Below, one piece after another: positions 25,201-36,200 of a stretch of 64,000 nucleotides of DNA. The first letter of the stretch is position 1; every line of letters starts with the position of its first letter. The DNA is from Helicoverpa zea (lineage: Eukaryota; Arthropoda; Insecta; Lepidoptera; Noctuidae): the NCBI RefSeq assembly GCF_022581195.2, contig NC_061453.1:11302001-11366000 (forward strand). The letters run 5' to 3'. The position numbers and the translations under genes are program-made. The notes beneath the pieces were generated by a model. The model did not search any database and was not told where the DNA came from. It saw nothing but the letters and a program-made list of their open reading frames with translations.

Positions 25201-28200
25201 ATAATTAAACATTTCAATAAGTATAATAATTTAGTTCATTTCATTTTACCTCAGTAACAGTACGACATCCCTGAACGAGCAAGCGGTCCGTTTTGTAGAA
25301 GTCGCTGAGGGAATTTTCTTCCATGCTTAATTAAAATCTGTGTAAAATTGATCGATGTTCAATGTATGACTTATTGCCATGGTATTTTTCGCCTATTACC
25401 AGTTTTTGTTTCATTGGATTTGCAATAGGCCAAACTAAAACCGCCATAAGTTGCCCGATCAAAGAGTTATTTTCACTACTCTTGCAGTGTTCCTCAGAAC
25501 TTTTTAACCGACTTCCCAAAAAGGAGGAGGTTATCAATTCGGCCGGTATGTTTTTTTTTTTCTAATTTGGAAAGTCCTAATGACCGGTAAATTATGCTTA
25601 GTTTATAACAATATGCTTGTTTATGAATAATTATAGTACTTGAATTTGCCTATTTTTAACCGACTTCCCAAAAAGGAGGAGGTTCTCAATTCGGCCGGTA
25701 TGTTTTTTTTTTCTATGTATGTACATCGATTACTCCGAGATTTATAGACCGATTTACATGATTTTTTTTTGTTCGACGCGAAATAGCTGCCAGTTGGTCC
25801 CATAGTCATCAGTTCAGGATCTGATGATGGAAACCCTGAGAAATCGAGGGCAACCTTGGAAAGTTGTAGGCATTCATAGGGTAAAAACTTGACACTCAGA
25901 TGTATGCCTGAAAGCACTATTCAACAGTGAAGGTTTGGAGCTGACCTGATGATGGAGACCAGAGAGGGTTGAGGGAACTCGACAACTGAATATGTAAACT
26001 ACCTCGTGTTTGGGCTTGTATTATTTGTATTGACGAGACCTTTGCAACAGTGAAGGTTTGGACCTGACCTGATGATGGAGACCAGAGAAGGTCGAGGGAA
26101 CTCGGCAACTGAATTTGTAAAATACCTCGTAATTGGGCTTATATTTTTTGTATTGATGAGAACTTTCCACTTATACGGATAGTGACAACTATTCGTATCA
26201 CTAAAAAGATGTAAATAAAAAACTATTTACATACAAATTAAACCGACTTCCAAAAACACTAAAAAGCAAAAAAAAAAATAATTTTAGGTGCATTGGCCTA
26301 GAAGTCGGTGGCAAAATTAACTTAGTAACATCCATAAGACACCGACTTCTAGGCCGATGCACCTAAAATTAGTTTTTTTTTTTGCTTTTTAGTGTTTTTG
26401 GAAGTCGGTTTAATTTTTTTGTAATTAGTAATACCTTTCTGAAGGGTCTTATACTAAACAGTAGCGACCAGCCCCACACTATAACATTTTCGCCTCCTAC
26501 GTTTGAGAACTTTCTTGGTGTACTTTGGTTCCATCACATGTTTTGGAAGTGACTAAAATCATTTTTTTTTTTAATTCTTCAAATTTCTTTGTTTTATCAG
26601 ATAAAAATCATTTTCAATACTTGTTCAGAGCAACTTTCACCTTTGCTAGAAAACGCCAACTACAGTATGGACACCACGCGGTGCTTTTCCAAAAGTAACA
26701 TCTTCCGATACACATGCACTACAGTTTTTCCCGACCCGGCTGTTATCTTAAAGTTCTGCAGACACAATTTTCGTCCTTCTAGCATTAAATAACTCCGAAA
26801 AAACAGTACTGAATAATATTAATGGTTCTCTATTTTCGTTATAACACCACTGTGAAATCTGTTTGCGGACAAGTTTTCCTTGGCGTCGGTTTTCAGTTGT
26901 TCTCAAACCTTGACTTTTTGAGTACCATTAACAAGGCATCTTTAATAATAATTTTATAACCATGTCCTTATTACAGTTCAAGTGGTATGAATGAATCCGC
27001 ATGACAAAACTTTATTTAAAAAAGCCTAAAACATTTTACTTACCAGAATTTTTGTTTTAGTCGTATTGATTGGATTAAAATGAAAAATATTAATGAAGGG
27101 AACCTAAATTATTAGGTACCTAATTTGAGTTCTCATAAATATTTTACTCACTTAAAAAAAAAGTATGGTGACTATTTCTATCTTTCGTTTTTTTTTTCTT
27201 AACTAGGCATTTACTGTCTTTAATTAGCTCACCAGCCAAGTATCCGCTACAAAAGTAATGGCCTTACTACAAAAACTTTAACCACTGTTTTACACTTGTC
27301 TAAAAAAAATGTGGCTCCAAAATGAACCATATGTCAACGTCATAATTTGACATTTTTTTAGACAAGTCTTAAACTGACGTTAAAAAGTTTTTGTGGTAAG
27401 ACGGTTAGTGTTCAGTTCCCATAAAGCGTTATAACTAAAGTATTAAAGAAAGAAAATATTTTTTGTCCTTAATTTAAAGAACACAATGTAATGTTTGTTT
27501 TAATAATTATTACATTACAGTTTATACCGTGCTTAAGCTCATGTCAGTACCATAACTATTTATTTTACTTCGAGTCGGGGGGTGTCTTTAATTATGTGTC
27601 CATGACTGTATATACTTACTAATTACAAATTATATAATAAAAAGGAAACATATTTTAGTTTGTACCCTAAAGGCTCCAAAACTACTGACCCAGTTTGAGA
27701 ACTTTCACGATTGAAAAGCTGATCTATCCCGCACTAGTAACAGAGCCTATATTGAGAATCGCACACAGGCGGTAGTATTGAAAGGGTATGTATCTGGCTG
27801 GAATTATGTTCCTTCTGGTGTACCTCAAGGCTCAATCTTAGGACCTCTGTTATTTACATTGTTTATCTCTGACATAAAAAAGTGTTTCGAACATAGTTAC
27901 ATCCTACTTTACGCAGATGATATGAAGATACACAAAGTTATTAAAAATATATCAGATGCTAGGCTACTTCAAAACGATTTAACGAGGTTCGAAGAATATT
28001 GTGTACTTAACAAACTCCAGCTAAACGTTGCCAAATGTCTCTAACTTTTTTATCAGGGTACTGGCATTAACTCATATTACGAAACCAGTATTACGAACAA
28101 GTTGGCAAAAACATTAATTTCAATAACATACGAGTCATTTCCATTTCACATGCCACAAATGACACGCGAAATATTTTTGAATGTGACTCTTTTAACAGTA

Positions 28201-31200
28201 GGCACATGTACATACTTACTCTTTGTCGTGAATGACAATGACGCACTAGCATAATGATTAATTTAACTAAAAGTTAATAATTTCTATTTCTGTGTAATAG
28301 GTAAACTAAGTCAAGGTGTTATCTAATTATTATCTATGCAAATGAAATGTTTTTAAGATTGACAGTCCTACAGTGTAATGCCAATGATTTTATTTTTCTG
28401 CCATTAATTCGGAAAGTTAAAGCAAAAGTCAAAATAAAATGTTATTACTTCGCGAACGTTTCTGACAACATTTGTATAAAGTAATTTCTGCCCGACCTTG
28501 TGCTAAAACCCAAACGGGCGATACCGTGCAGGTTACCTGTCTAAGTTACATTTATGGTTTAAAAATGAATGGTACATAATCATGCAATTTTTAAAAGTAA
28601 GTATTGTTATTAAGAAGATTGTTTGGTTGATATTTTGTACTCTAAAGTCTCTAAAATTACTGAAGCGATTAGAATTATTCTTTACTGATGGGAAGCTATG
28701 TAAGTCTCGTTTTATAATGTAGTAATATCCCTTGGTGATAAAATCTACAACTACTAAATCCAGGGATAGGAATAAGTTCCTCCGGGACGCGACTTAAAAC
28801 GCGAGGCAGGTAGCTAATTTTAGTATGAAAACCTCGATAACAGCACAACAGATAAACATTTAATAATTGATAACATACCCGCAGAAGTATTTCTCATTGA
28901 GCAAACTCATGGTTATGGCAAAGGCATCGTCCGCGCCTCCGTCATGGTCAATTACTAGTTTCTTTCTTGAATTCGCTGCAGCGGCTTCAGGACTGAAAAC
29001 AGAAAAAAAAACACATTGGTATTGAAAATATAGAGCAAAGAGCTCGTGGTTAAGCAACACTTGGCGCGGTAAGTCCGAGGATGGGTGACCATCTTGCTAG
29101 ACTGGGTAGATTATGATGATATAACAAAACAATGTCCTCTGGACGCATGTACGTATTCCTTCGTGATAAAACCAATAAGTAGTGCCGCATGAAATTTCAT
29201 GGGATTTCCAATAATACGACCGATTTATTAGAAAGGTTTACTAATAGGAAAATTAAGATTTTAATGGTTCACATAGACGCGCGTAAACGAGATGTAAACT
29301 TTTCATTTTCTCTCAGAGCGTCCATTAAAATCTTAATTTTCCTAGTAGTTTGTCATAACTAAAAAGTTATGACAATTTCTTCCGCACTCATAAGCATACA
29401 CACACAGATAATTAAATATTATTGTTTTGCCTTTAAAACAAATTCTTTTAAAAACAATGGCCTATTAATTACATCGACACTACCACATTTCAATTTCACT
29501 TTCTTTAACATAAAAAAATCATCTTACCTGCCAAGAAAGTACACGAAAAGACACACAAATATTAATTTTCTAACAGCCATCATTATTAGCACAGCCCACT
29601 CTTCAACTAAACTTAAAATTAAAATAACAGCTCTTTTTATTAGCACTAAACTAAGTATTTAACAATCCGGTTCCGTACAATGGGCCTAATCAAAAAACGA
29701 TTTTTGAAATATTTTAAATAATTATGTGTCTATAGGAACCCCATTTGAAGTTGCTTACATTATGATACAGAGAACGGTACTTTTATATCCAATTTATTAT
29801 ATTATATTATATATATTTAAATAAGTATTTTTCCTAATCTCTTCACTGGTGATGACAATAATTCCTTATTGTCACGATAAGGGTTTTGTAATCTAGCATC
29901 GCGGGATATATCTTCAAGAAATCTAATGATAAACTTAAAGTACTTGTCACAGTCAATGATAGGCTATTGAAGATATTCTAAATAGAGTTTTTTTTATATA
30001 TTTTTCACAATGTAATGCATGTATTCCTATGTCGGTATATATAAATTATGATCCCGTTATGAGTATGTATAATTTATTTAAAAACAAACATGAAAATAGC
30101 AGGTCATGTTACAGATTGGCGTTTCATTTATTTTTGGGTACTGAATAATTAACACCAAAAGCACTTAAATACTTTTAACTAGCTACAGTTTTGCCTGTAA
30201 TGTGACACACGCCTTAAAGCCTAAAATTAGACTGGAGTTGCATTACTTATTGGTAAAACAAGTAAGCGCAACGCAAGGAAGGTTTATGTTTTTATCGAAA
30301 CAACAGCCGATTTGCCGCGGTACCGGGATAAAGTATAACTTATGTTACTCGGGAAGAGTGCAACTTTCCTACAATGAAATATTTTCTTAAATCGGTTCAA
30401 TAGCCCATTCCCCTCCTCCTCCTCCTCCGAGCCTTTTTCCCAATCATGTTGGGGTCGGCTTCCAGTCTAACCGGATTCAGCTGAGTACCAGTGCTTTACA
30501 AGAAGCGACTGCCTATCTGACCTCCTCAACCCAGTTACCCGGGCAACCCGATACCCCTTGGTTAGACTGGTGTCGGACTTACTGGCTTCTGACTACCCGT
30601 AACGACTGCCAAGGATGTTCAATGACAGCCGGGACCTACAGTTTAACGTGCCATCCGTAACACAGTCCATGGTGTCTAAGATATACTTAGAAAGTACATA
30701 CAAACTTAGAAAAGTTGCATTGGTACTTGCCTGACCTGGGATCGAACCCGCGCCCTCATACTTGAGAGGTTGGTCCTTTACCCACTAGGCCACCACGACT
30801 TTTTTCCCCAAAAGCCCAAAAAAAGTTTCCTATTTAGGATCTCTATTGAGGATCTCTAACTCTCTTTTCTACTGGTTATGTTAATATACTATAGAACTAT
30901 ACAATATACTATACAATGTAGTACATGAATATGAATAGATAGCGTAACCTCGTTTTTCTTTTCTCCTATCTTAATTACTAGAACTTAGCAACCATTATCT
31001 AAAGCAGTTAGAACTGACTATATAATGTTAAGAACATTTTTACAATTTAGACAGTTTGTATATTTTATGTTTATTATCTCAATGTCACGATGTCTCTCTT
31101 AAAATCACGGAAAAACTTCATCATAATCTTTACGTACTAGTTATTTCTAGTGGCTGTCATTGAACATCCTTGGCAGTCTTTACGGGTAGCCAGTAAGTCT

Positions 31201-31496
31201 GACACCAGTCTTACCAAGGGGTATCGGGTTGCCCGGGTAACTGGATTGACGAGGTCTGATAGGCAGTCGCTCCTTGTAAAGCACTGGTACTCAGCTGAAT
31301 CCGGTTAGACTGGGAGCCGACCCAAATTAGTTGGGAAAGGACGCGGGAGATTTTAGATAAAAGAGATGAGCTTGCACTATATAAAAGGCACTTACTCTGT
31401 ATAATAAAATATCAATCCTACGGCAGTTCCCACCACTAACAGTAAAGCTACGAGCGGCACTCCAATGTACAAAATCAGTCTTTTTGCAGCTACCAT
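22212..31496 (-). CDS. Nucleoside hydrolase A (IUNH family), membrane-anchored, 8 coding exons
   Basis: Predicted ribonucleoside hydrolase, splitting nucleosides into base and ribose. Exons on the minus strand: 31496-31396, 28992-28879, 24846-24747, 24403-24235, 23914-23798, 23463-23327, 22873-22690, 22342-22212 (TGA). All introns are GT-AG; the total is 1053 nt, 350 residues plus stop, close to the usual 310-350 for the family. Seen motifs: DHDGGADD at residues 49-56 (the DxDxxxDD calcium and ribose site), GPVTN at 170-174, EFNAHVDPEA at 208-217, and a late Asp at 282 in QLDPA. Residues about 7-31 are one hydrophobic segment after KR, read as a type II signal anchor that would place the enzyme outside the cell or in the lumen. 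The ATG has context ACAATGG. It lies head-to-tail upstream of paralogue B. The two long introns (28993-31395 and 24847-28878) are full of repeats. Splice sites are inferred by eye; substrate preference cannot be told. Confidence 0.9.
23100..23288 (+). repeat. Strongly diverged SINE fragment in an intron of gene A
   Basis: Recognisable only by GTGAGTCCCAGG, CCTGGTACTCGACTGCATCC and GGAAGTCGACCCCAACAT. It lies between exons 6 and 7 of nucleoside hydrolase A. Confidence 0.5.
25505..26236 (+). repeat. ACCGACTTCC repeat element with internal duplications
   Basis: AACCGACTTCCCAAAAAGGAGGAGGTT occurs at about 25506 and again at 25658. Further on a 123-bp unit (ACAGTGAAGGTTTGGA...) is repeated in tandem at about 25923 and 26046. 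With the palindrome to the right this may be one composite element with ACCGACTTCC ends. A very common lepidopteran repeat; its class is unknown to me. Confidence 0.6.
26237..26414. repeat. Long near-perfect palindrome in intron 2 of gene A
   Basis: Left arm 26237-26310 and right arm 26340-26414 are complementary almost throughout (starts ATTAAACCGACTTCCAAAA, ends with its complement), with a 29-base spacer. Arms end in the ACCGACTTC motif that also starts the repeats at 25.5 and 25.66 kb. Confidence 0.88.
27262..27402. mobile_element. About 140-bp MITE in intron 2 of gene A
   Basis: Left CTTACTACAAAAACTTTAAC...ACTTGTCTAAAAAAAATGT is complementary to right ACATTTTTTTAGACAAGT...AGTTTTTGTGGTAAG, about 50-bp imperfect arms around a short centre. 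Borders approximate. Confidence 0.75.
27655..27717 (+). repeat. Helitron-like fragment next to the RT remnant
   Basis: TTTGTACCCTAAAGGCTCC with AACTACTGACCCAGTTTG matches the repeat at 55.65 kb. Confidence 0.45.
27718..28044 (+). pseudogene. Non-LTR reverse transcriptase fragment in intron 2 of nucleoside hydrolase A
   Basis: An open stretch of about 107 codons (from near 27724) carries NRTQAVVLKG, then SGVPQGSILGPLLFTLFISD and LYADDMKI, i.e. RT motifs with the catalytic YADD, ending in TAA. PQGS marks it as Jockey/CR1-like, a different lineage from the 42-46 kb LINE (GVRQGG). It has neither endonuclease nor the remaining RT, so it is a dead remnant. It lies antisense to the host gene. Confidence 0.8.
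28625..28818 (+). repeat. Decayed Helitron-like repeat in intron 2 of gene A
   Basis: Contains a diverged version of the TTTGTACCTTAAAGGCTCC unit and ends in TCCGGGACGCGACTTAAAACGCG...GTAGCTAA, where other copies have a GC-rich hairpin and CTAG. Confidence 0.5.
29237..29351. repeat. Inverted repeat, about 30-bp arms, in intron 1 of gene A
   Basis: Arms 29237-29267 and 29322-29351 share AGGAAAATTAAGATTTTAATGG and its complement, with a 54-base centre. It looks like a small MITE remnant. Confidence 0.65.
30295..30408 (-). repeat. Helitron-like fragment bordering SINE copy 3
   Basis: TTGCCGCGGTACCGGGATAAAG...TTACTCGGG...AAATCGGTTCAATAG matches the repeat at 61.55 kb in the same orientation and stops where the SINE begins. 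Confidence 0.5.
30409..30799 (-). mobile_element. Full-length tRNA-derived SINE, copy 3, in intron 1 of nucleoside hydrolase A
   Basis: Nearly the same sequence as the copy at 13485. The tail has become a run of CCT units on the plus strand. It sits directly after a decayed Helitron-like stretch. Orientation is the same as the host gene. No clear target duplication. Confidence 0.87.
31149..31345 (+). repeat. 5'-truncated SINE fragment just downstream of exon 1 of gene A
   Basis: Matches the body and 3' end of the full-length SINEs (from GGCTGTCATTGAACATCC to the GTTGGGAAAGG tail) without the tRNA-like head. It ends about 50 bases from the coding exon at 31396, in antisense orientation to the gene. 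Confidence 0.75.
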
Positions 31497-31512
31497 TGTT
31501 TCTTCTTAACTC
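31497..31512 (-). other. 5' UTR part of exon 1 of nucleoside hydrolase A
   Basis: The 16 bases before the ATG are preceded on the minus strand by a run of T and CAG, a normal acceptor, so the first coding exon probably begins at 31512. That implies at least one further noncoding exon upstream. Confidence 0.5.
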
Positions 31513-31770
31513 CTGAAAAAATAAATTGATACTAAGCATATTGTATTAAGATGTAGACAAAATAGGTACCTTCAAAGTATATCGCAAAAACAGCATTTTT
31601 AAATGAAATAGTCTTACCCTGAAATTACAAGTAAAAATACAACTTTTAGGTATTTATTTGCCCCGGATGTATATTGAAATCTGTACCCAAGATTAAATGT
31701 TTTTATCAAAACAAAACACGAAATCTTTAATAACATACTATACCTACTGATAAGGTATGTTCTGGAATCG

Positions 31771-31929
31771 AGCTGCCGACTGCACGTGCAGCGGCTGCAT
31801 GAAATCGGTCGATATCTGGGTTGGATTTGACGTGCTGCTGCCGCTGCGGGCGGAAACGATTGCACGTAAACACATACAAGCCATAACTGCAGCTGCTGCA
31901 CTCGCGGTCGGCAGTTGCAGTCAGCAGTT
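31771..31929. repeat. GC-rich fold-back repeat 2
   Basis: Begins AGCTGCCGACTGCACGTGC and ends GCGGTCGGCAGTTGCAGTC; same orientation and general structure as 15180. Lies about 260 bases upstream of exon 1 of gene A. Confidence 0.65.
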
Positions 31930-32866
31930 CGCTTTCAAAACGTGCCTTTATTCATTTCATAACATTGTGTATAATTTAAAATAAATGCTTGATCATAGAA
32001 AATCTAGAAACTTGATTAAATTTAGATTAGATTTTGATTTTTAATCGTTAAATCATGACGTATAAGTGATATTTTTGTAATATATAAAGTCACGATTAAA
32101 ATAATAATATTCATTTATCCTGATAGGCTCACGAACTTGTTATGCTAAATTAATTACAAATATACATCTTTAATAAATAAAAATTTCTTTAAATTATCCG
32201 AAGTCTAGTATAAAAATTCTTATTACTAGATCTAAAATTTAAAATATACTGGCTTCCATGATAGGTTTCACCCGTACCAGGAAGTACTTAATTTACCCAA
32301 ATAAAAAGTAGCCTATAGCTTTCCACAATATATAGGCTAACGTTAACTTGACGTTACCGATTTAAAAAAATCTTTCAGTGTTTTAACACTTCACAACATG
32401 ACTTCAATTCCTCCGCATCACATGCCCATACCGTGACAGCCGGTTTTCACGCAGCTTTTATACAAAGTAAAGATACAATGCTTCTAAAACTGGCTGAAAC
32501 GTTTTTGAACTCTAAGTATGTCTATCAATACACCAATAAATCAATAAAATGATTTACATTCATAAAAGTAATCACTCATTATTATATCTGGGATCGGTAA
32601 CTGATAGGATTCCCGACGACGTTTAGTGATGAAACACTTAGATATCGATTATAGATCGATTAAAACAATAACGATTGTCATTACACGAATCTTGTGACAC
32701 CAGAAATAAGGAACCTATGTTTATCTATATTCTTTTGTGAAAAAAATACAGGTCAGTAACCTATTAAGTAACAGTTAAAAAAAAAATATAGCGTTTTCTA
32801 ATATTCGGGAAATAAGGACATCACTTATTTTTGCACAATAGTAAAAAATGCACAAAAAAAAATTAC

Positions 32867-33060
32867 CTTTCACGGCCAATTGATCAACCTACACAAATAA
32901 ACACTTAAAAAATACGAACTTCCGAATTGTGAATTTCCTTCTTCTTCCTTTTTTGGTCAGTCTGTTAAAAGTCACAATATCACTTGCACTCGATTTCAAT
33001 ATAATAACAACCCATTTTTTTTAATTACTTCACAACATTTGAAAACAAACTCCAAAAATG
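32867..33060 (-). other. Candidate noncoding first exon of nucleoside hydrolase A
   Basis: On the minus strand this stretch ends in GTGAAAG followed by GTAATT, a usable donor, about 1.35 kb upstream of the acceptor at 31513. It contains no long open frame. The 5' limit is a guess. It could equally be unrelated intergenic sequence. Confidence 0.2.
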
Positions 33061-33747
33061 GTGCGTGTGTTACACCTTCTTACAAAGTAACCCAAAGTTG
33101 AATAATTTAAAATAATATTATGTACCTACTTAATTATGCATACGTCACTTCAATTGATAAACTTTATCGATTCAAATTCGGTATCGATTTGATTAATTAA
33201 ATCACTCGATTATCTTCACTATAACAATTGCGGTCACATGCTACACTATGCCAAAAATACAAAAAAAAAATGACACTTTAAATCCGCGTTACATAATGGT
33301 AATGTTGAAAAATATTATGTAAATTAGGTTTATCTACAGTTTACACTACAAATCATATCTGATTTCTAGATAAGACTGAAGACAGCATTGTTTGATAATA
33401 ATTAAATAGAGTGGCCCACAATTGACGTTAATTAGTGTTAGTAAATTGTTTTGTACGTCTGGGAATGTTGCTACGCAGTTTTGTACGGTCCTTTCTTCAT
33501 GACAATATTATTGGTACTTGTACTAGCTTTCCTCACATCCCGAGAAAACTGCTTCCCATTACTTTTTACATATCTTATTCTGATACAAGCTATGCTACTA
33601 CCAGGTTTTATTTAAATGTATTCAGTATACGTGAAAGAGTACCTAACAAACTAATTTACATACATTCTTAAGAACTTCTCTCATTTTAATAATAGTAGGG
33701 TCGATTAGAATTCGGAAGATTTGTGGGCGCAATTAAATACTATAGTA

Positions 33748-33974
33748 TAGTTCGGCCATTCAGAGAATGCGTTCCTGACACGTCGCGATTGAACTGACGA
33801 CGTAATAACATTCATTGATTATTGATATAATAATGTTGTTTTAATGCTCCTCAATTGTTAAAACGGTAAACAACCAGCAAAAATATTTTTATCGTAACTG
33901 CAACGCCATTGCAAAGTTACGTCGTCAGTTCAATCGCGACGTGTCAGGAACGCATTCTCTGAATGGCCGAACTA
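33748..33974. mobile_element. 227-bp MITE with perfect 58-bp terminal inverted repeats
   Basis: Left arm 33748-33805 starts TAGTTCGGCCATTCAGAG; right arm 33917-33974 is its exact complement. TA on both sides is the likely target duplication, as for Tc1/mariner-type elements. The 111-bp centre is AT-rich with no open frame. Confidence 0.9.
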
Positions 33975-34574
33975 TAGTTAGTTAACAACACTGTTTTAAA
34001 TTTACCATTAAGATTGAAGTTATTTCAATTATTATTTACAGTCAATGTTATAATTTTGTATTTTCATCTCTGTACCGCTAGGAGCCCAACGCGAGATTCG
34101 CCCTCAAACAATCATAAAGTTGGCATAATTAACTTATTACCTAATGATAATACTCTACTAATCTTACAAACAAATAAAAATCAGCGCCCTCTATGTGTAG
34201 CAACGGTAACTACTGACAAGTTCTTGGCGACCTGTACATTGTGTGTTGGAGTGTTTCGTATGACTCTTCATAGATGGCAGTGTATTCAATTAATGTGTGA
34301 TTTATGAAACACAAGCCATAAAAAAATGATTTGGACCAATGTTGGGCTGAATGAAATTGTTTTTCTTAATATTATTAGCTGCAGGTGAAAATTATCTTAC
34401 AGATAATCAGCACCATCTAAGCCAATATCCTTACATTCGGTAAAACTTCACTCCAGAGCTGCTCTGCGCTGCTGCAGCGCATATTTTTGCAAACATTTCA
34501 ATTATCTGTCGCTAGATGGTAGCTCTTACATCATTCCGAAAACTTGTTTATTGTAATTAGTTTCGCTTCCAGAT

Positions 34575-34668
34575 AGCCTGGGAAATTATATATTCTACTT
34601 TATCCCGGTGATAGAAGTCGTTCTCCCTTGATGTGGGTGCAACCGCGGGCGAAAGCTTGCTTTAAATA
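34575..34668 (+). repeat. Helitron-like 3' fragment
   Basis: CCTGGGAAATTATATATTC...GGGTGCAACCGCGGGCGAAAGCTTG, the familiar GC-rich end, with the CTAG lost. Confidence 0.4.
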
Positions 34669-36009
34669 TCAAATTCATAGTTTATTGCAGCAGGATTATG
34701 ACTGTATACAACGTAAATCATGGGGCGATTTAATTGATGCTTTGTTATGCCCGTACCTTATTTTAATTAAACTCGTAATCATGTAGTATTGTATTATTTT
34801 ACTTTAATTTTATAAGCTGGTATTTTTACGAAATAATTTACATTATTTGAGACCAGCTTCCATGGCTAGTTCACTTCCATTTAAGCCCAGAACTTCTTGT
34901 TGACTAGCCATTTTTACAACTATGTAGTGAAATCTGCTCTGTCGTCTAACGTTAGATGTCAAAATTTTTCAGTCAGAGCGTCAGGAGAGACCCTGATAAG
35001 TAGTTGAAAAAGACTTCCTGTTTTACTGGTGCGGTTGAGAAAACAGAAACAGACCGACACGACTCAAGAAGTCATCGGTATCTGCAGACATCCGTGCAGA
35101 TGTTGCAGAATTGGTTGACTTCAAGAGCGATGGTGCTATTAATCTCATTCACGTTCCTCACCCATCAGGATACGACCAAGAAGAACCCAAAAGCAATCGA
35201 TTTGAAAAAAACATTCCAAATTCAATTAAAGAAAATCACTGACTTTGTTTTCGTCCAAAGCATTTATTTTTTCCGATATTATTTATGCTATATAATCACG
35301 AAAAGTTCTCGCATAGGTAATATAAAAAGACGACCAAAATTATTTGATTCTATTCGTTTCCACTGAAACAATGAATTCCATTCTGAATAATTGATTTCAT
35401 CAGATTTCGAGATTATCCTAATACTGATGAGAATTATAAGTAGGGTGTAAGCTAAACGAATTTTAGATATTGGATTTGTTTACAAGTAAATTGACGGAAT
35501 AGCGAAAAAATATACATTTTATTAATGTCAATGTTACTCAGTGGATGACGATTTGGTGACGGAAGGTGACGCAATAGATGGATGCGGGTCGGCCATGACG
35601 GATGGTTGGCTCTCATTGGCTGATGATGTTGCTATTTTTTTTAATTGAACATAATATTTTGACGATCTGGAAATTATTTAAAATAGTCCTGAATTGACCA
35701 ATCTTTAAAGACAATTGAAAACGTTTTATCCTCGGCGTTAAATCGAATGTAAAACGATGGCTCGTGACTTGAGACAATTTAACTTTCTAAGCAATTTGTT
35801 GCACAAAAGGTAATTACATTATTTATGCTCCATAAAAGCAGCAGCAGTGCAAAAACAAAGTAAGTTTATTAATATAATTATTGTACTTAGCAACGATCCC
35901 ATCCTTCACCGAGTAAATAGATTATGACACACAACATACAGCTGATATAAGTAAGACTGATGATAGAAGCGTACATGTTTCTTGACAATTTATGTGTACA
36001 CCAAAAGTG

Positions 36010-36200
36010 TTTGTTTGTAAGTCTATTTATTCGAATGCGTTAGTCTCAGTAAGCGAGCTTACCATAGGAAATACTGGGCCGATTTAAAAATAATTTCAAT
36101 GGTAGAAAGCCCATTTATAATGGAAGCTATAGTCTTTTTAATTTATCCTTGCGTATGTAGTAGTTGCTCGCAGAAGCGAGTGAAACCGATGGCAGATGCT
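36010..36200 (+). repeat. Decayed Helitron-like repeat
   Basis: GTCTCAGTAAGCGAGCTTACC, ACTGGGCCGATTTAAAAA, GGAAGCTATAGTC and GCAGAAGCGAGTGAAACCG follow the same pattern as other Helitron-like repeats here. Confidence 0.4.

Noticed and set aside
25917..26108. 63-codon frame with internal repetition
   Set aside because: The repetition (SSLxLLWSPSSGQ twice) mirrors the 123-bp tandem duplication of a dispersed repeat, not a protein repeat.
31614..31984. Frames of 95 and 75 codons on both strands
   Set aside because: Same cause: the second GC-rich fold-back repeat.
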